Positions 41,101-51,152 of a stretch of 64,000 bases of DNA are shown here, piece by piece. The position numbers were made by a program, and so were the translations under genes. The DNA is taken from the NCBI RefSeq assembly GCF_027942865.1, contig NC_134524.1, forward strand, positions 19,211,536-19,275,535. The letters are read 5' to 3'. The notes under the pieces were generated by a model that saw only the letters and a program-made list of their open reading frames with translations, did no database searches and was not told the origin of the DNA. Every line of letters begins with the position of its first letter. Within the stretch, counting starts at the first letter, position 1. Source of the stretch: Odontesthes bonariensis (taxonomy: Eukaryota > Chordata > Actinopteri > Atheriniformes > Atherinopsidae).

Positions 41101-44100
41101 GCTGCCATTCCTGACACTCGGTTGGGAAATGGAATGAGCATTTAGCAGAGTATTTATCTGTTTTTTTAACACATGAACACCAGAGATTTCCAGACGAAAA
41201 CACGGACAGTTTGATCTAGAGTTTGTTTGATTTCCACAGTTGGTGTTCACACAGGCACCTCCTGCAAGCCGGAATATTTACCGTCCCGTTTGTATATCGT
41301 CTCACCCGCTGATGAGCCAGAGATTTTATAAGGGGTCTGTGTGTGTTTCTTTTCATTGACTTCGGTGTGGACATCAGTCCCTCCCTGCCGTCACTTTGTG
41401 AAGAACCTTCAGTGGCCCACAAGTTGGCATCCCAAGAAAGTGTTTGATGAATGTTACATGCAGAAATAAAAATTATTTGTCAAGAAACTGCCACATGCCT
41501 TCATACTCGGTTGATCTACAGATATCTGAACATGCTTTCAGTGACGGCACGTTTAGTGCCAATAGAGGGTGCTACTACCTAAGCAGAGACTAAATGACAC
41601 AAGAGATAACAAACGTAAGTCTGCTGAAGCTATTTCAGTCGTCACATGAGGAGTGTTACCAAGGTCGTTTAGTTGGAACATACTCCGGTCATTGCAACAT
41701 TGTCTTACAAAGAAAAAAGAAAAGCGATGTGGTGTCTTTTATGAAGGATAGAAGGACACAAAAGTGTGATTATTAGACGTGACATGGTCCAAAACATTCC
41801 TGTGTTGGATAAAGTTTGGGGGGAAAAAAGCAGCACAATATTCATTCTTTTGTGTTTGACTCTTTCACGTCACCTACTTTTGTCTCCAGTGGAAGTATTT
41901 TTCAGGCTGTTTGTTGCATTTCTGACCTTTTTCTTTCAAAGAATTTACACATTAAGGTCGTTCTTACTGCTGTTGTTGCTGGTTCACTTTAAATTGGTGG
42001 TTTGATCGCCTGAATATGTTTAATGAGTGATGTATTGTGACATCTGCTCTCACTTTCAGCTCCAAATCTGGCCCATAAACCCATTGCGGTCTTGCAGACG
42101 CCTCCAGATCCAAATCCGGCCCCAGGCAAACCCTCCACATCTACCAAACCCCCGGGACCGGCCCCAGTCAAACCACCAACTCCAACTCCAGCTCCGGCCC
42201 CAGCCACAAGGAAAGGCCCTGTGGTCCAGACCAAACCTGAAGCTGCCAGCACTGCAAACCCAAACTCTTCAGACCCTCCTCTGCCTCCACGGTGAGGCGT
42301 AGAGCGATGATGCAGAAAGTGGATCAAGTTGCTGGTCAACATGAGAAAAAAATGTTAATTAAATAGGAATTCAGCATGAGATGGGTCTTTATTTTCTCAG
42401 GACTAACAAGTGCTCTCTGCAGCGCCGCAGACATACAAGTGTTGGGGTATTTTTTTATGTCCTCAAATCTGCTGAAAAGACATTTACCAATCAGTCTTCA
42501 TCTACTCAAAACAATTGACCACAGACTGCGGCCTCATTGACATTTATTAGTCTACTGCTGTTGAATTAAGATCAGACTTGGCATTTAAAGGTCGTCTGGC
42601 AGTTGTGGAAGTTTACGTGCAACATCGTAAAAAAAAAAACCTAACATTAAAAAAACACATTTGATTTTCAAATAACTGACAGAAAATCAGTGATTTAATC
42701 GTTCTTAAAAGTCAACCACACTAGATGTTTGATCAAATTTAGGCATTCTACTCTGCAAATTTACCCACAATAGAATGTCGATTCATTGATAGATTTTCAG
42801 CATTTATTCTGTTAAATATTTGATCGACAAAAGGTTCTAGTTTTCACAAAAAAATTGCCCCTTTTGACCAGAACTCTGCGTTTAATTTAAAGCTTTAAAT
42901 GTCGATTCTCAGTTGAAGGGAACATATAACTTATTCAAACCTGTTGAATCTGACACTGTCACAACCGTGGGTTGTGTATTTCGTTACCATAATGATTTAT
43001 GTTTTATGCAGGCAGATATTAACTCATTGCTTTGCATGAAAACATTTTTTTTTTGGCAGCTTTTCCTCTTTTCAGCATTTTTTTTCTGCGATGATCTTCA
43101 CATTTTCTCCATTCATCCACAGACTGCCTTTTAGATGAAGTGTCAGGTGGTATATTGTATACAAGAAGCCCCTTGTTATCCCTTTTTGTGTGAACAAAGC
43201 CTCGAGAGGATAGCCCAAGTTAACAGAGAAAGATCACAATCGCTGTTGCCGTCCTTGTTATCTCTAATAGGAGTTATGTTTTGTCAAGGCAGCCAACACT
43301 GAGGAAGCTTCTGTTTTATGTCAAAAACCAAGGTCCCCTGACTCATAGTTTCTTTTTTTCTTTTTCTTTTTTTTGCAGCCCGTCAAGCGTAAAGCTCCTT
43401 CCTCTTCGTCCTCCACCAATCAAATCCATCCCTGGAAGACCACCACCTCCGGCCGTCAACTCAACCCCTTCAGTGAACCAGATTGCTCCTCCCTCTAAAG
43501 CCACTCCCACCTCTTCTGCCTCACCTGTGACCACTGCAGCTCCGTCCTCTGTATCGGCCAGTCAGGCACAGAGGGTAGCCAAAAAAGGGCCACCTCTGCC
43601 ACCCCGCCCCAAACCTGGACACCCACTCTACAGCAGCTACATGGTACAGTGCATACACCCACATGTATGTAGAAACACAAACTAGATGTTTTTCAGTTAC
43701 GTTTCACGTCATTTCTCAGAAACAGGAAATCCTGATTGTTCTGGACGATGCGAGCCCCGCTCCCTCCGAGCATCACTCGGTGGAAGTTAAGGATCAAACC
43801 GCCATCACGCCTCTCATCAACCCATCGCAGTGTCTCCTGAACCTGGACACACAACCAGAGCCTGTCCAAGATCACGACAGCCAATCAAAACCTGCCTTGG
43901 AGGATCTCAGCCTGTCAGATTCCCAGGTTTTGCTCCAAATTGTTAAATTGTTTTTTTTTAGGAAGCCAAAAGTTTCCCGTTTCAGTCTGGACTCGCTGAA
44001 ATAATGTCTTTGTCTTTTGCATTGACATTTACCGTTGACAATAAACCGTTGATCAGGTTTACAACAAAATAAATACAAGTGAAACACACAGTTTGACTTC

Positions 44101-45773
44101 CAGCACTATCTCGATGTACCAGTCATGTGGTCAGTGTCTTTAACTGTACATATTACAGTGTCTTTTGATGCCTGCTTTGTTTTCCTTTAGTCCATTCTGC
44201 CTGAGCAGCCTGCTGAACAGAAAGGGCAGCCAGACCCTCCTCCTGTCAGGTCAGACTCAAGCAAAAAACGCACGGCATGATGAACTCCAGCTAAACCCTT
44301 ACACAATAACTCCAACCGAGCGTATGTCCTCGTTGTGGACATGTCTCTTCATACCTCTGCCACCACAGTGGTCCTCGCTGTATCGCCAAGTTCGACTACG
44401 AGGGAGAGGAGGATGACGAGTTGACGTTCTCCCAGGGTGACGTCATTGCCCTCCAGGAGCTTATCGGGGAAGAGTGGGGGCGGGGCCGGATCCACGGGCG
44501 AATCGGAGTGTTCCCCCTGAGCTTCACAGAGGTGGTGGAACCCCTACCAGAGCCGGCAACGTCGCCAGGGGAAACGGCCAAACAGATGTCCAAAGATGCA
44601 GCGGTGACAGAGAGTCCAGGTGAGCTGAAGGACGCCGTCCAGTCTGCTTCACTCCACTACAGTTGATCTACATGTACTCGGAGATAAGTTGCTCCTTTTC
44701 ATGTATTTGAGTGAACGGCTGATTTAGTAGCTTGCTGAAAACGTAGCTCATTCGCGTGACGGACAGTTCTGCTCCTTTTGCCCCTCCCTGGAATTTTGTT
44801 CACTTGGTTACAATATCAGTTAAGTCAGTAAGAGGCAGTTTTTTGGGGGTTTTTTTGGAGGAAGGGCATATTATGGCCTTAATTTCCCTTACAGTCACCA
44901 TTAAGTTCTAAAATGTGTCTTTCTTTCAGTGCCTCTTGCATCTTGCCTTGTTGTCTAACATCACCTGGTTGCAGACCAGTGGTGGATGGTGTTTTTGAAG
45001 ATAAATCTGAAGCTGTTTAAAAGCGAGATTCTGCTACGCAGCATTGCTTTAAATCCTTTAAGTTTTAGTTTTGAATTAAACTTTGCGGGTAAATGTAGCT
45101 CGCTGTAACAATCGCTGTGTATCCTTTTACTGTTTTAGCATTTAAATAATATTCATTTGTGTACTATTAACAAGCATGGCACAAAGTTGAACTTCACAAT
45201 AGTGCGTTGGTGTTATATGAAAAGGCCTTCAGATCAGATGCGCTAAGAGTTTCACTCTTTAAGTCTGACTCTCGTCAAATTTGTCGTAACAATTCTGCCC
45301 AAAACCTGCAGGAAAAAAAAAATCCCTCCAGCTTTATAACTTTGTTTCTTATGATTAGATTTCCGCAGTTTATCCTCTTTATGCTTGTGTTCCTCTGTTA
45401 TGCTGCAGTTAGGACTCCCTGGTTCCCTCTAAGGTCAGCCTTATGAAGAACACACAATAACCACACAGACGAACAGGTGGAGGAGCTGTAAGCTTTTCTC
45501 CAGATATGAACAAGGCCTCAGATTACAGACTGTGCAATGATAACTCTGCATAGTATTTTGGCGTAATAGCGTATGAAATTATACCTCCACTTGACCGACA
45601 TTCAGTGTCTTAATTAATTTTTTTTTTAACAGGTTCATAACGTTTTTATTGTCTGCTTTTGTTTTAAAGCTATAGATTATTTTCTCATCTCTGGATGGGA
45701 GTCTAATACTTTTTTCTTTTCATGTTTTCCTCAGCAGCACTAAAAACCTCTCAGGGCTCAGACTCAGAGGTTA

Positions 45774-45833
<60 letters not shown>

Positions 45834-46631
45834 TTTTCTTTTTGAGCACTGCAGCAGTCGCAGATCTTCTTCATTTGAAGTTCTTAAAGTAATCAGCATC
45901 TTTGACAATAGCCATTGATTTGTCTGTTAATGTTGCTTTATTATTGAAGAGCTTGTGTGTGTGTGTGCGCAGGCAGAGGAGTTGGTCATGGCTACATTTG
46001 ACTTCCCCGGTCAGACTGCAGAGGACCTGTCCTTTCACAAGGGGGCGCTGATCCAAGTGATGGAACACATTGACGCAGAGTGGAAGAGAGGAAAACTGGA
46101 GGGGAGAGAGGGCCTTTTCCCTGCAGCCTTCACACAGCCCTACCAGGGTACACCGCAAACACACATTCTTTTAAAGTGTGGACCCCAGGAAGCCAAAGGG
46201 GAGGATCCAGTGAAATAAACAAACACACCTACACCCTCTAAATCTGATAGAAAGTTCTTCTTCTTGTTTCCAGCTCAGGCGATCACAGGCCAGCAGTCGG
46301 TGGTTAGAGGAGCGGCCAAGGCTCTGTTTGACTTCACAGCGGAGAGCGAGGATGAGCTCACGCTAAAGGTGCGCAATGAGTGGATATTTTTGTCTTTGCA
46401 TCCGAAATTAGAGGATGAAATTTCAGGCTTCCCTGTCAAGTTCATCATCAGGGTGCAACAAAGCAGCTTCATGTTTCAGTTTGTTGACTCACGAATGTGC
46501 TTTCTCCGTGTCTTCCTGTGCAGGTCGGCGACATCCTCACACAGGTGGAGTCTGTAGATGACCAGTGGATTTTTGGTGTCATGGGAGGGAAACGTGGGAT
46601 CGTACCTAAAAACTACATTTCATTTCTCTGA
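22028..46631 (+). CDS. sh3d19: SH3D19 (EBP/Eve-1), SH3 domain-containing adaptor
   Basis: Seventeen coding exons with GT-AG borders and unbroken phase: 22028-22118, 30475-30511, 34400-34440, 35422-35497, 36044-36179, 36416-36569, 36656-37909, 40585-40656, 42060-42291, 43379-43643, 43720-43926, 44191-44249, 44369-44619, 45735-45769, 45973-46147, 46274-46368, 46524-46631. The sum is 3288 bases: 1095 residues and a stop. Start ATG has a GAAATGG context. Order of features: GPLSSIRAAIKR; an Arg-Asp repeat; PEITILSAEPL; a PPSY motif; proline-rich SH3 ligands; ATLKARIQAFE near residue 372, aligning with the start of the human short form; LPPRPKPGHPLYSSYM ending at 786; then three SH3 domains, about 878-940, 971-1028 and 1035-1095 (ALYDF-like cores AKFDYEG, ATFDFPG, ALFDFTA). 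Human SH3D19 has five SH3 domains; its first two have no counterpart here. Known roles: ADAM-binding adaptor in shedding and membrane traffic. Head-to-head neighbour of fhip1a as in human. Confidence 0.93.
25388..25621 (+). mobile_element. A-tailed dispersed fish retroelement (SINE-like)
   Basis: It begins with TACATTACATTTACATTACG and the block GCAGACGCTTTTAACCAAAG, then CGACTTACAATAAGTGC, a motif dispersed in many fish genomes, and ends in a 26-base A run at 25596-25621. The tail gives a plus-strand orientation. Exact family not assigned. Confidence 0.6.
26151..26184. repeat. (GT)n microsatellite
   Basis: About 17 GT units in sh3d19 intron 1. Confidence 0.95.
27608..27708 (+). mobile_element. 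L2-like LINE 3' end fragment
   Basis: The words GCTGGGATAGGCTCCACCCC, ACCGCAACCCTGCAT and GAAAATAGATGAATGG match the sense-strand 3' end of fish L2-type elements. It is the opposite orientation to the copy at 16296. Confidence 0.65.
27790..28400 (-). mobile_element. Probable L1-like LINE 3' end
   Basis: On the minus strand, broken frames give FVWQMEVSSW and KFHETWAPLLSYFEKL, the style of the extreme C-terminus of an L1 ORF2, followed by an A/T-rich 3' tail with many AATAAAATAAA words. The frames are interrupted, so this is a decayed copy. Confidence 0.5.
31613..31785 (+). mobile_element. tRNA-related fish SINE
   Basis: GGGGCGGCTGTAGCTCAGGA carries an A-box-like TAGCTCAG, and GGTGGTTCCACTCC a B-box-like sequence about 25 bp later. 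A body with CACATGTCGAAGCGTCCTTG and a TGTAGTGTTGGAAGCGCTTT tail follow. A second copy lies at 40246. It lacks a tRNA cloverleaf and is not a tRNA gene. Confidence 0.65.
32487..32553. repeat. 27-bp tandem repeat, about 2.5 copies
   Basis: Units 32487-32513 and 32514-32540 are identical, starting CTGTGCCATCAGTGTTGGGC, followed by a partial third copy to 32553. Located in the sh3d19 intron between exons 2 and 3. Confidence 0.9.
33603..33653. repeat. Perfect 21-bp inverted repeat (hairpin)
   Basis: Arms 33603-33623 and 33633-33653 are perfect inverse complements, with CTTATCTGAAGCAGATGCAT opening the left arm, around a 9-nt loop. It is intronic in sh3d19. It could be the core of a decayed foldback element; the stem is short for a microRNA precursor. 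Confidence 0.85.
38588..38714 (+). mobile_element. Dispersed fish SINE-like repeat
   Basis: Contains GAGGAGAACATGCAAACTCC, ACACAGAAAGGCCCCAGCCG and GCTAACCACCACACCACCGT, a sequence string common in fish genomes. It sits about 600 bp after the large sh3d19 exon. The fragment at 5522-5587 is a shorter relative. Confidence 0.65.
40246..40507 (+). mobile_element. tRNA-related fish SINE, second copy
   Basis: GGCCAGCTGTAGTTCAGGAG start, GCACTGAACCCCACTTTTCC and the tail GTGGCTTGTAGTGTAAAGCA parallel the copy at 31613-31785. It ends about 80 bp before the sh3d19 exon at 40585. Confidence 0.65.
40666..40690. repeat. (GT)n microsatellite
   Basis: About 12 GT units starting nine bases after the donor of the 40585-40656 exon of sh3d19. 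Confidence 0.9.
45776..45832. repeat. (GT)n microsatellite next to a splice donor
   Basis: About 28 GT units starting six bases after the donor of the 35-bp sh3d19 exon 45735-45769. Confidence 0.95.
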
Positions 46632-47190
46632 CGAGGGAATCCCGACACAGCCGATGGGAAAACTTAAGGCCACTCTAATCAGTCGGAGGAGGTACAGACT
46701 TGAAACGACGTCGTAGGGAGGTAACCTCTGTGCTGTTTTTAACTGAAGTGCCTGTGCACACGTGGACACGTACACGACTCCAGTCCATTGTTTTTGGGAC
46801 TGAACATTTGCCATTTCCACACATTTTTAAAAGGACTAAACTCGGCTTGTTCAGATTTGATCGGACCTGGAAGAAGTTGCTCTGGTTTAACAACAGACAA
46901 CGCATTGTTACTTTTCCTTCTGGTGCTGGACAGGAAGTGGACTGAAACTCTTACTGCACAGCTGTTTTATGTCTTTCGTGAAAATCGGTTCAAATTGATA
47001 TTAACAATGTAAGGACAACATCCAGATTGGACAACTTTTTCTCAAAGAGCCACCTTTAGTTCACTTTTACCTTGTTTTTTTTTTTTTTCTGTTTACAAAT
47101 GCTTATTTGATTCTTATTCTGTGAATTCCCAATTAGGCCGGCTTGCAGCAGATGAGGACTAATTGGCTTTAAATAAATAATTTTACTTTG
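46632..47190 (+). other. sh3d19: Probable sh3d19 3' UTR
   Basis: After the stop at 46629-46631, non-coding sequence continues to an AATAAA at 47172-47177, the first good polyadenylation signal. A second AATAAA at 48817-48822 could serve a longer transcript. Which is used cannot be decided from sequence. Confidence 0.5.
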
Positions 47191-49010
47191 AACGTAGTGA
47201 ACCACAAGACATCACTGTCAGCTTGAGAAAGTATTAGAGAAAGTGAATAGAACTGAATAATGGTGAGCTTTATGCTAAGCAGCTGCTGGATAGTTGATGG
47301 AGATGAGTATGAGCTGCAGGCAGGATGTTGTTTAAAGCTGAAATCAGACAGGAAATCCATTTGTGTTATGTTTTTACGTGCGGCCTGTTTGAAGCGTGCA
47401 CTTGTTTTTCTTAATATTTTCAGTGGTCTGAAAGCCGTTCACGCATGTTTTTCAGATGAAGAGCTGGGACGGTTTTAGTGTCGTTGACATTAAATGTCAA
47501 TATTTTTTTCCCTCATGGTACTGTGAGGTGCACGTACCTGCCATTTTAATTTGTTAAAAAAGTAGCTTTTAATACCAGATCATTTTACACAAAGGCAGGT
47601 TTCATCTTTTTATATATATAAAAAAAAACAGCTGATCGGTTTGATCTTCCATCGACATAAAAGTACGACACCACCCTTTTTCCAACAGTGTTCAGCCCTG
47701 TTTTCACACTTATAAAGTTGTTTATTTGTAAGTGTTGGTCTTTTTGGAAGTAACGAATAGCTGATAAGTGGATCTAAGCATATAAACAAAAGGCAGTCAG
47801 GATGTATTGAAACTTAGATATAAGCACGGTGTTAATGTGTTATGCTTAAAGTGGTCTTATGTGGGATTAAATGTCATTTCAATACATTTTTAATACAAAA
47901 TGAAGCATTAAGCTGCTGCAGCATCAGATTTCTGGTAAACCTTCGAATTGAAAGACGGTGACACTGATAAACTGAAACTATGTTCTGCCTGCTTTCACCC
48001 GCCTGTGGTTTCCTGTAGCTAAACAGAGTTGTGGCAGTTTTACACCTTGGTATTACAGTTGGAGCAGTCACAACAACCAAATGAGCAGTTTGGGCCCAGG
48101 CTGCGGGTCTAAAAACTCTCACTTTGTTTCTCTTCTTCGGTCTGACGAACACTCGCTCGTATTTCCTAATTATGTGTCGCACTCATCAGCTGAATTCTTT
48201 AAGTATATTCAGTGCATTAAAACTTTCTCTCTTAAGTTTGCAGTCATCACCTCAGCCATGACTGATTTTCAGATCTTTTGAAGCTAAAACCTCAGAGAAA
48301 AAAATGACTATTTTAGCTGTGTGGTTGACACTTTTAGGTCCAATATGTTTAGATTCAAACTTGTTGATTTTGTTCAACGTAGAGGACAATTATTAACCTG
48401 CTTAGTGTCTCTAAAAGCAACCTTAAACACGGACTGAGAAAACAAAACTCAACACAATATGTACTCAGATGACCATAACTGCACAGTATTACAGTTTAAT
48501 GACAACTGCCTGTCCAGTTCTTTTAACACTGCACATTGTATCGTCAATCACTGCAACACACACGTACAAGTCTATTCATTGTTCACTGAGACATGATAAG
48601 AAAATCTGATGTTGCACTTTAAAGTATCAAGCCGAATTATTATTTTAACAGTTGGCCTGCTGTCGTCACAATGAATTTGATGGCTAATTTCCCAAAAAAG
48701 AAAACATTAGTCATGATATTTTGAACCCATTGATGATGATGATGATGATGATGATACGTGGTGTCTTTGTAATGATATTTGGATGTATAACCAAACACCC
48801 GGACCTTTTTAATCCAAATAAAACCTGGACACTTTTTAAAAAAAACGACTCTTTGACTACATTTCTTTTTTAGAATACCGTTTATTTGTTGTACAGCTGA
48901 CACAAGGAAACGATTCAAACTCCATCTGCTACGACTTGAATTCATGACAAATGTGGAGAGGTACAGTGGCGTGCAGAAGAATTCACCCCACCTTGGCTTT
49001 CTTTTCCTCG

Positions 49011-49035
<25 letters not shown>

Positions 49036-49041
<6 letters not shown>

Positions 49042-49215
49042 GTAAATGTGCATGAGATGAAGGTAAATTTTGTAGATATGTTGACAGATAAATGTAGACA
49101 TGGTCATGGATGTAAACATAGACCGATGTAGATGTATTGGGGAGAAGTTAATGTCGATGAAGTGAGCAGGTAAATATAAATGTAGATAAAGACAATTGTG
49201 GATATGCTGTAGAAA
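49036..49215. repeat. Degenerate GTAAATRTAGATG minisatellite
   Basis: Irregular reiteration of words such as GGTAAAT, GTAGATATG, AAATGTAGACATGG, GATGTAAACATAGA, AAATATAAATGTAGATAAAG. No fixed period could be set by eye. Confidence 0.45.
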
Positions 49216-49263
49216 GATGTGATTATACATTTTATATGTGCTGTTTCCTTTGCAGCAGTTTAA

Positions 49264-49760
49264 AGTAATGAATAGAATAGAATAGAATCGCCTTTATTGT
49301 CATTATAATTTGCATTACAATGAGATTTGGTGCTTATAAGACATCAGAAATTAAAACAAGACTAAGTAAGTTTAAATATATTTAAATAAAATTAAGGCAC
49401 AGTAATAAAATATAAAATATTGCACATTTTTCCGAAAAATTGCACATTTTTCCAAAATGGGGCAGCAGTGTCGGAGCCAGCGAGTCAAAGGAAGTGAACA
49501 AACTGAAAAATCCTCCTGGCTCTGTGCGGAGGGCAGCTCTGAAGCCATCATAGCTGTTTGTGGAAAGAAGAATGTTGAACAAGCTGCTGAATAACAACAC
49601 TGAACACCTACACAAAGGTCAAAGAATTGAGTTTCCTTAGTCAGAGGCTTCTTCATCTCTACTGCAACAAGAACCAGAACAGGAGGTCATCTCTGCCCAC
49701 CACAGTAACCTTATACAATGAGTCACTTTGCCAGAAGAGGGGACATATACAGTACATATA
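49264..49760 (-). mobile_element. Non-LTR retroelement 3' end
   Basis: On the minus strand the segment ends with TGACAATAAAGGCGATTCTA and an ATTCT pentamer repeat, the usual terminus of several fish non-LTR families. The preceding A/T-rich region with GTGCAATATTTTATATTTTA is typical 3' UTR. No intact protein remains and the family is not assigned. Confidence 0.55.
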
Positions 49761-50311
49761 TATAGTTATTTTTAAATTTTCTTTTTTTTTTTTTTTCAGG
49801 TAAATAGATTCCTCTCCGATGACACTTATTGTTCCCCCACTAAAGATTCCTGTTCTCCATAGAAAGATAAAGATTCACATTAAAAAAAAAAAAAAAAGGT
49901 AGAAAAAGGTATCGATAGATGCTGGGACAGAGATTATTGAAGATGGATATAAAATGTTCACTTATATTGTGCTTTTTCTCTTTTTTTTGTCGAAGCGTTT
50001 TTCCTGTCAGTTATTTGCAGTTATTTTTCCCAATGTGATGATTTGTCAGGGTTGGCCTGGTTGTCGGCTGCCGGTTGACTCTTTCTGGAAGAATCGGCTG
50101 TTTGAAATGCCCGTGGGTTCCGAGGCTCTCATTACAGACCTTGAATAGATGCATCTCTGTTTTACTTAAGGTACGTAGACAAAGAGCAGACTAAGAGCTT
50201 GTGCTGCACGTGGGCCTATGGTTTTATTTTTTTGTTCATCATTATGATCTGTTTATTATTTTTGAAGTAGATTACTTCTGCTATATTCCTTTTTTTTATT
50301 AGTTGATAAGA

Positions 50312-50315
<4 letters not shown>

Positions 50316-50357
<42 letters not shown>
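50316..50357. repeat. (AT)n microsatellite
   Basis: About 21 AT units. Confidence 0.95.
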
Positions 50358-50365
<8 letters not shown>

Positions 50366-51152
50366 TGTAACACACTTGAGTGGACATTGATAAAGGATAA
50401 ATCTGGATAACTCTTTCAAACTGCATTCAGCAAATAACAATAGTCTATGCTATTACACACGCACACACACGCATGCACACAAACTTAAATAGAAATACCA
50501 CGGCTTTCGTCGCAGATTATTTTAGTGCTGATTTGTTTTCTATGAATCCTTTAAACTGTAAAATGTTCAGTAATCGCAATCTCCAGAGCTTGGCAATTCA
50601 ATTTTATTTGAACAGATCGAATCCAAAATAGTTTGTCATGCAAGAAAATTACAGCAATCACATCTTTAAGAGCATGAAAATACTGAAAAAAACTTTTTTT
50701 TTTCTTTTTTTTTTTTTTTTAGCTCCCTTATCAGTGCAGCTCCCGTTCATTTCTAGATTACATTCAATCGTGATCAATGTAACACAGTGGAGTAATTAGA
50801 AAATGATACCCTGAACCAAAAACGATGAAACATGAATTGTAGAACATTTCAAACTCAAATTTCTGTTGTTGTTACTAACAAGACAAGTCTGCATATCTAC
50901 GGGTTTATTCTCTGTCGTATATATCTACAATATTACCTCAAAACAACAAAACAAAACATCTTTCACTGTCATTTTTCCCACTGTAAAAGTCATTAAGAAG
51001 TTGGGTTGGGTTTTTTAGTTCTCTTCCAGTAAAAATGTTGACAAACTTCTAACGTACCTCCTAAAAATATCTCCGGTACACATCTACTGATGAGGAAACA
51101 GTGCTACGAACAAAGGTCAAATGTAAACCCACACTCTGTCACTGTGATTGCT

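Larger units (their letters stand above)
47191..51152. other. Intergenic, sh3d19 to first TRIM gene
   Basis: No gene is seen. It holds a GAT trinucleotide run at about 48731-48754, T-rich tracts, a minisatellite-like block, a retroelement 3' end and an AT array, listed separately where informative. Confidence 0.6.
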
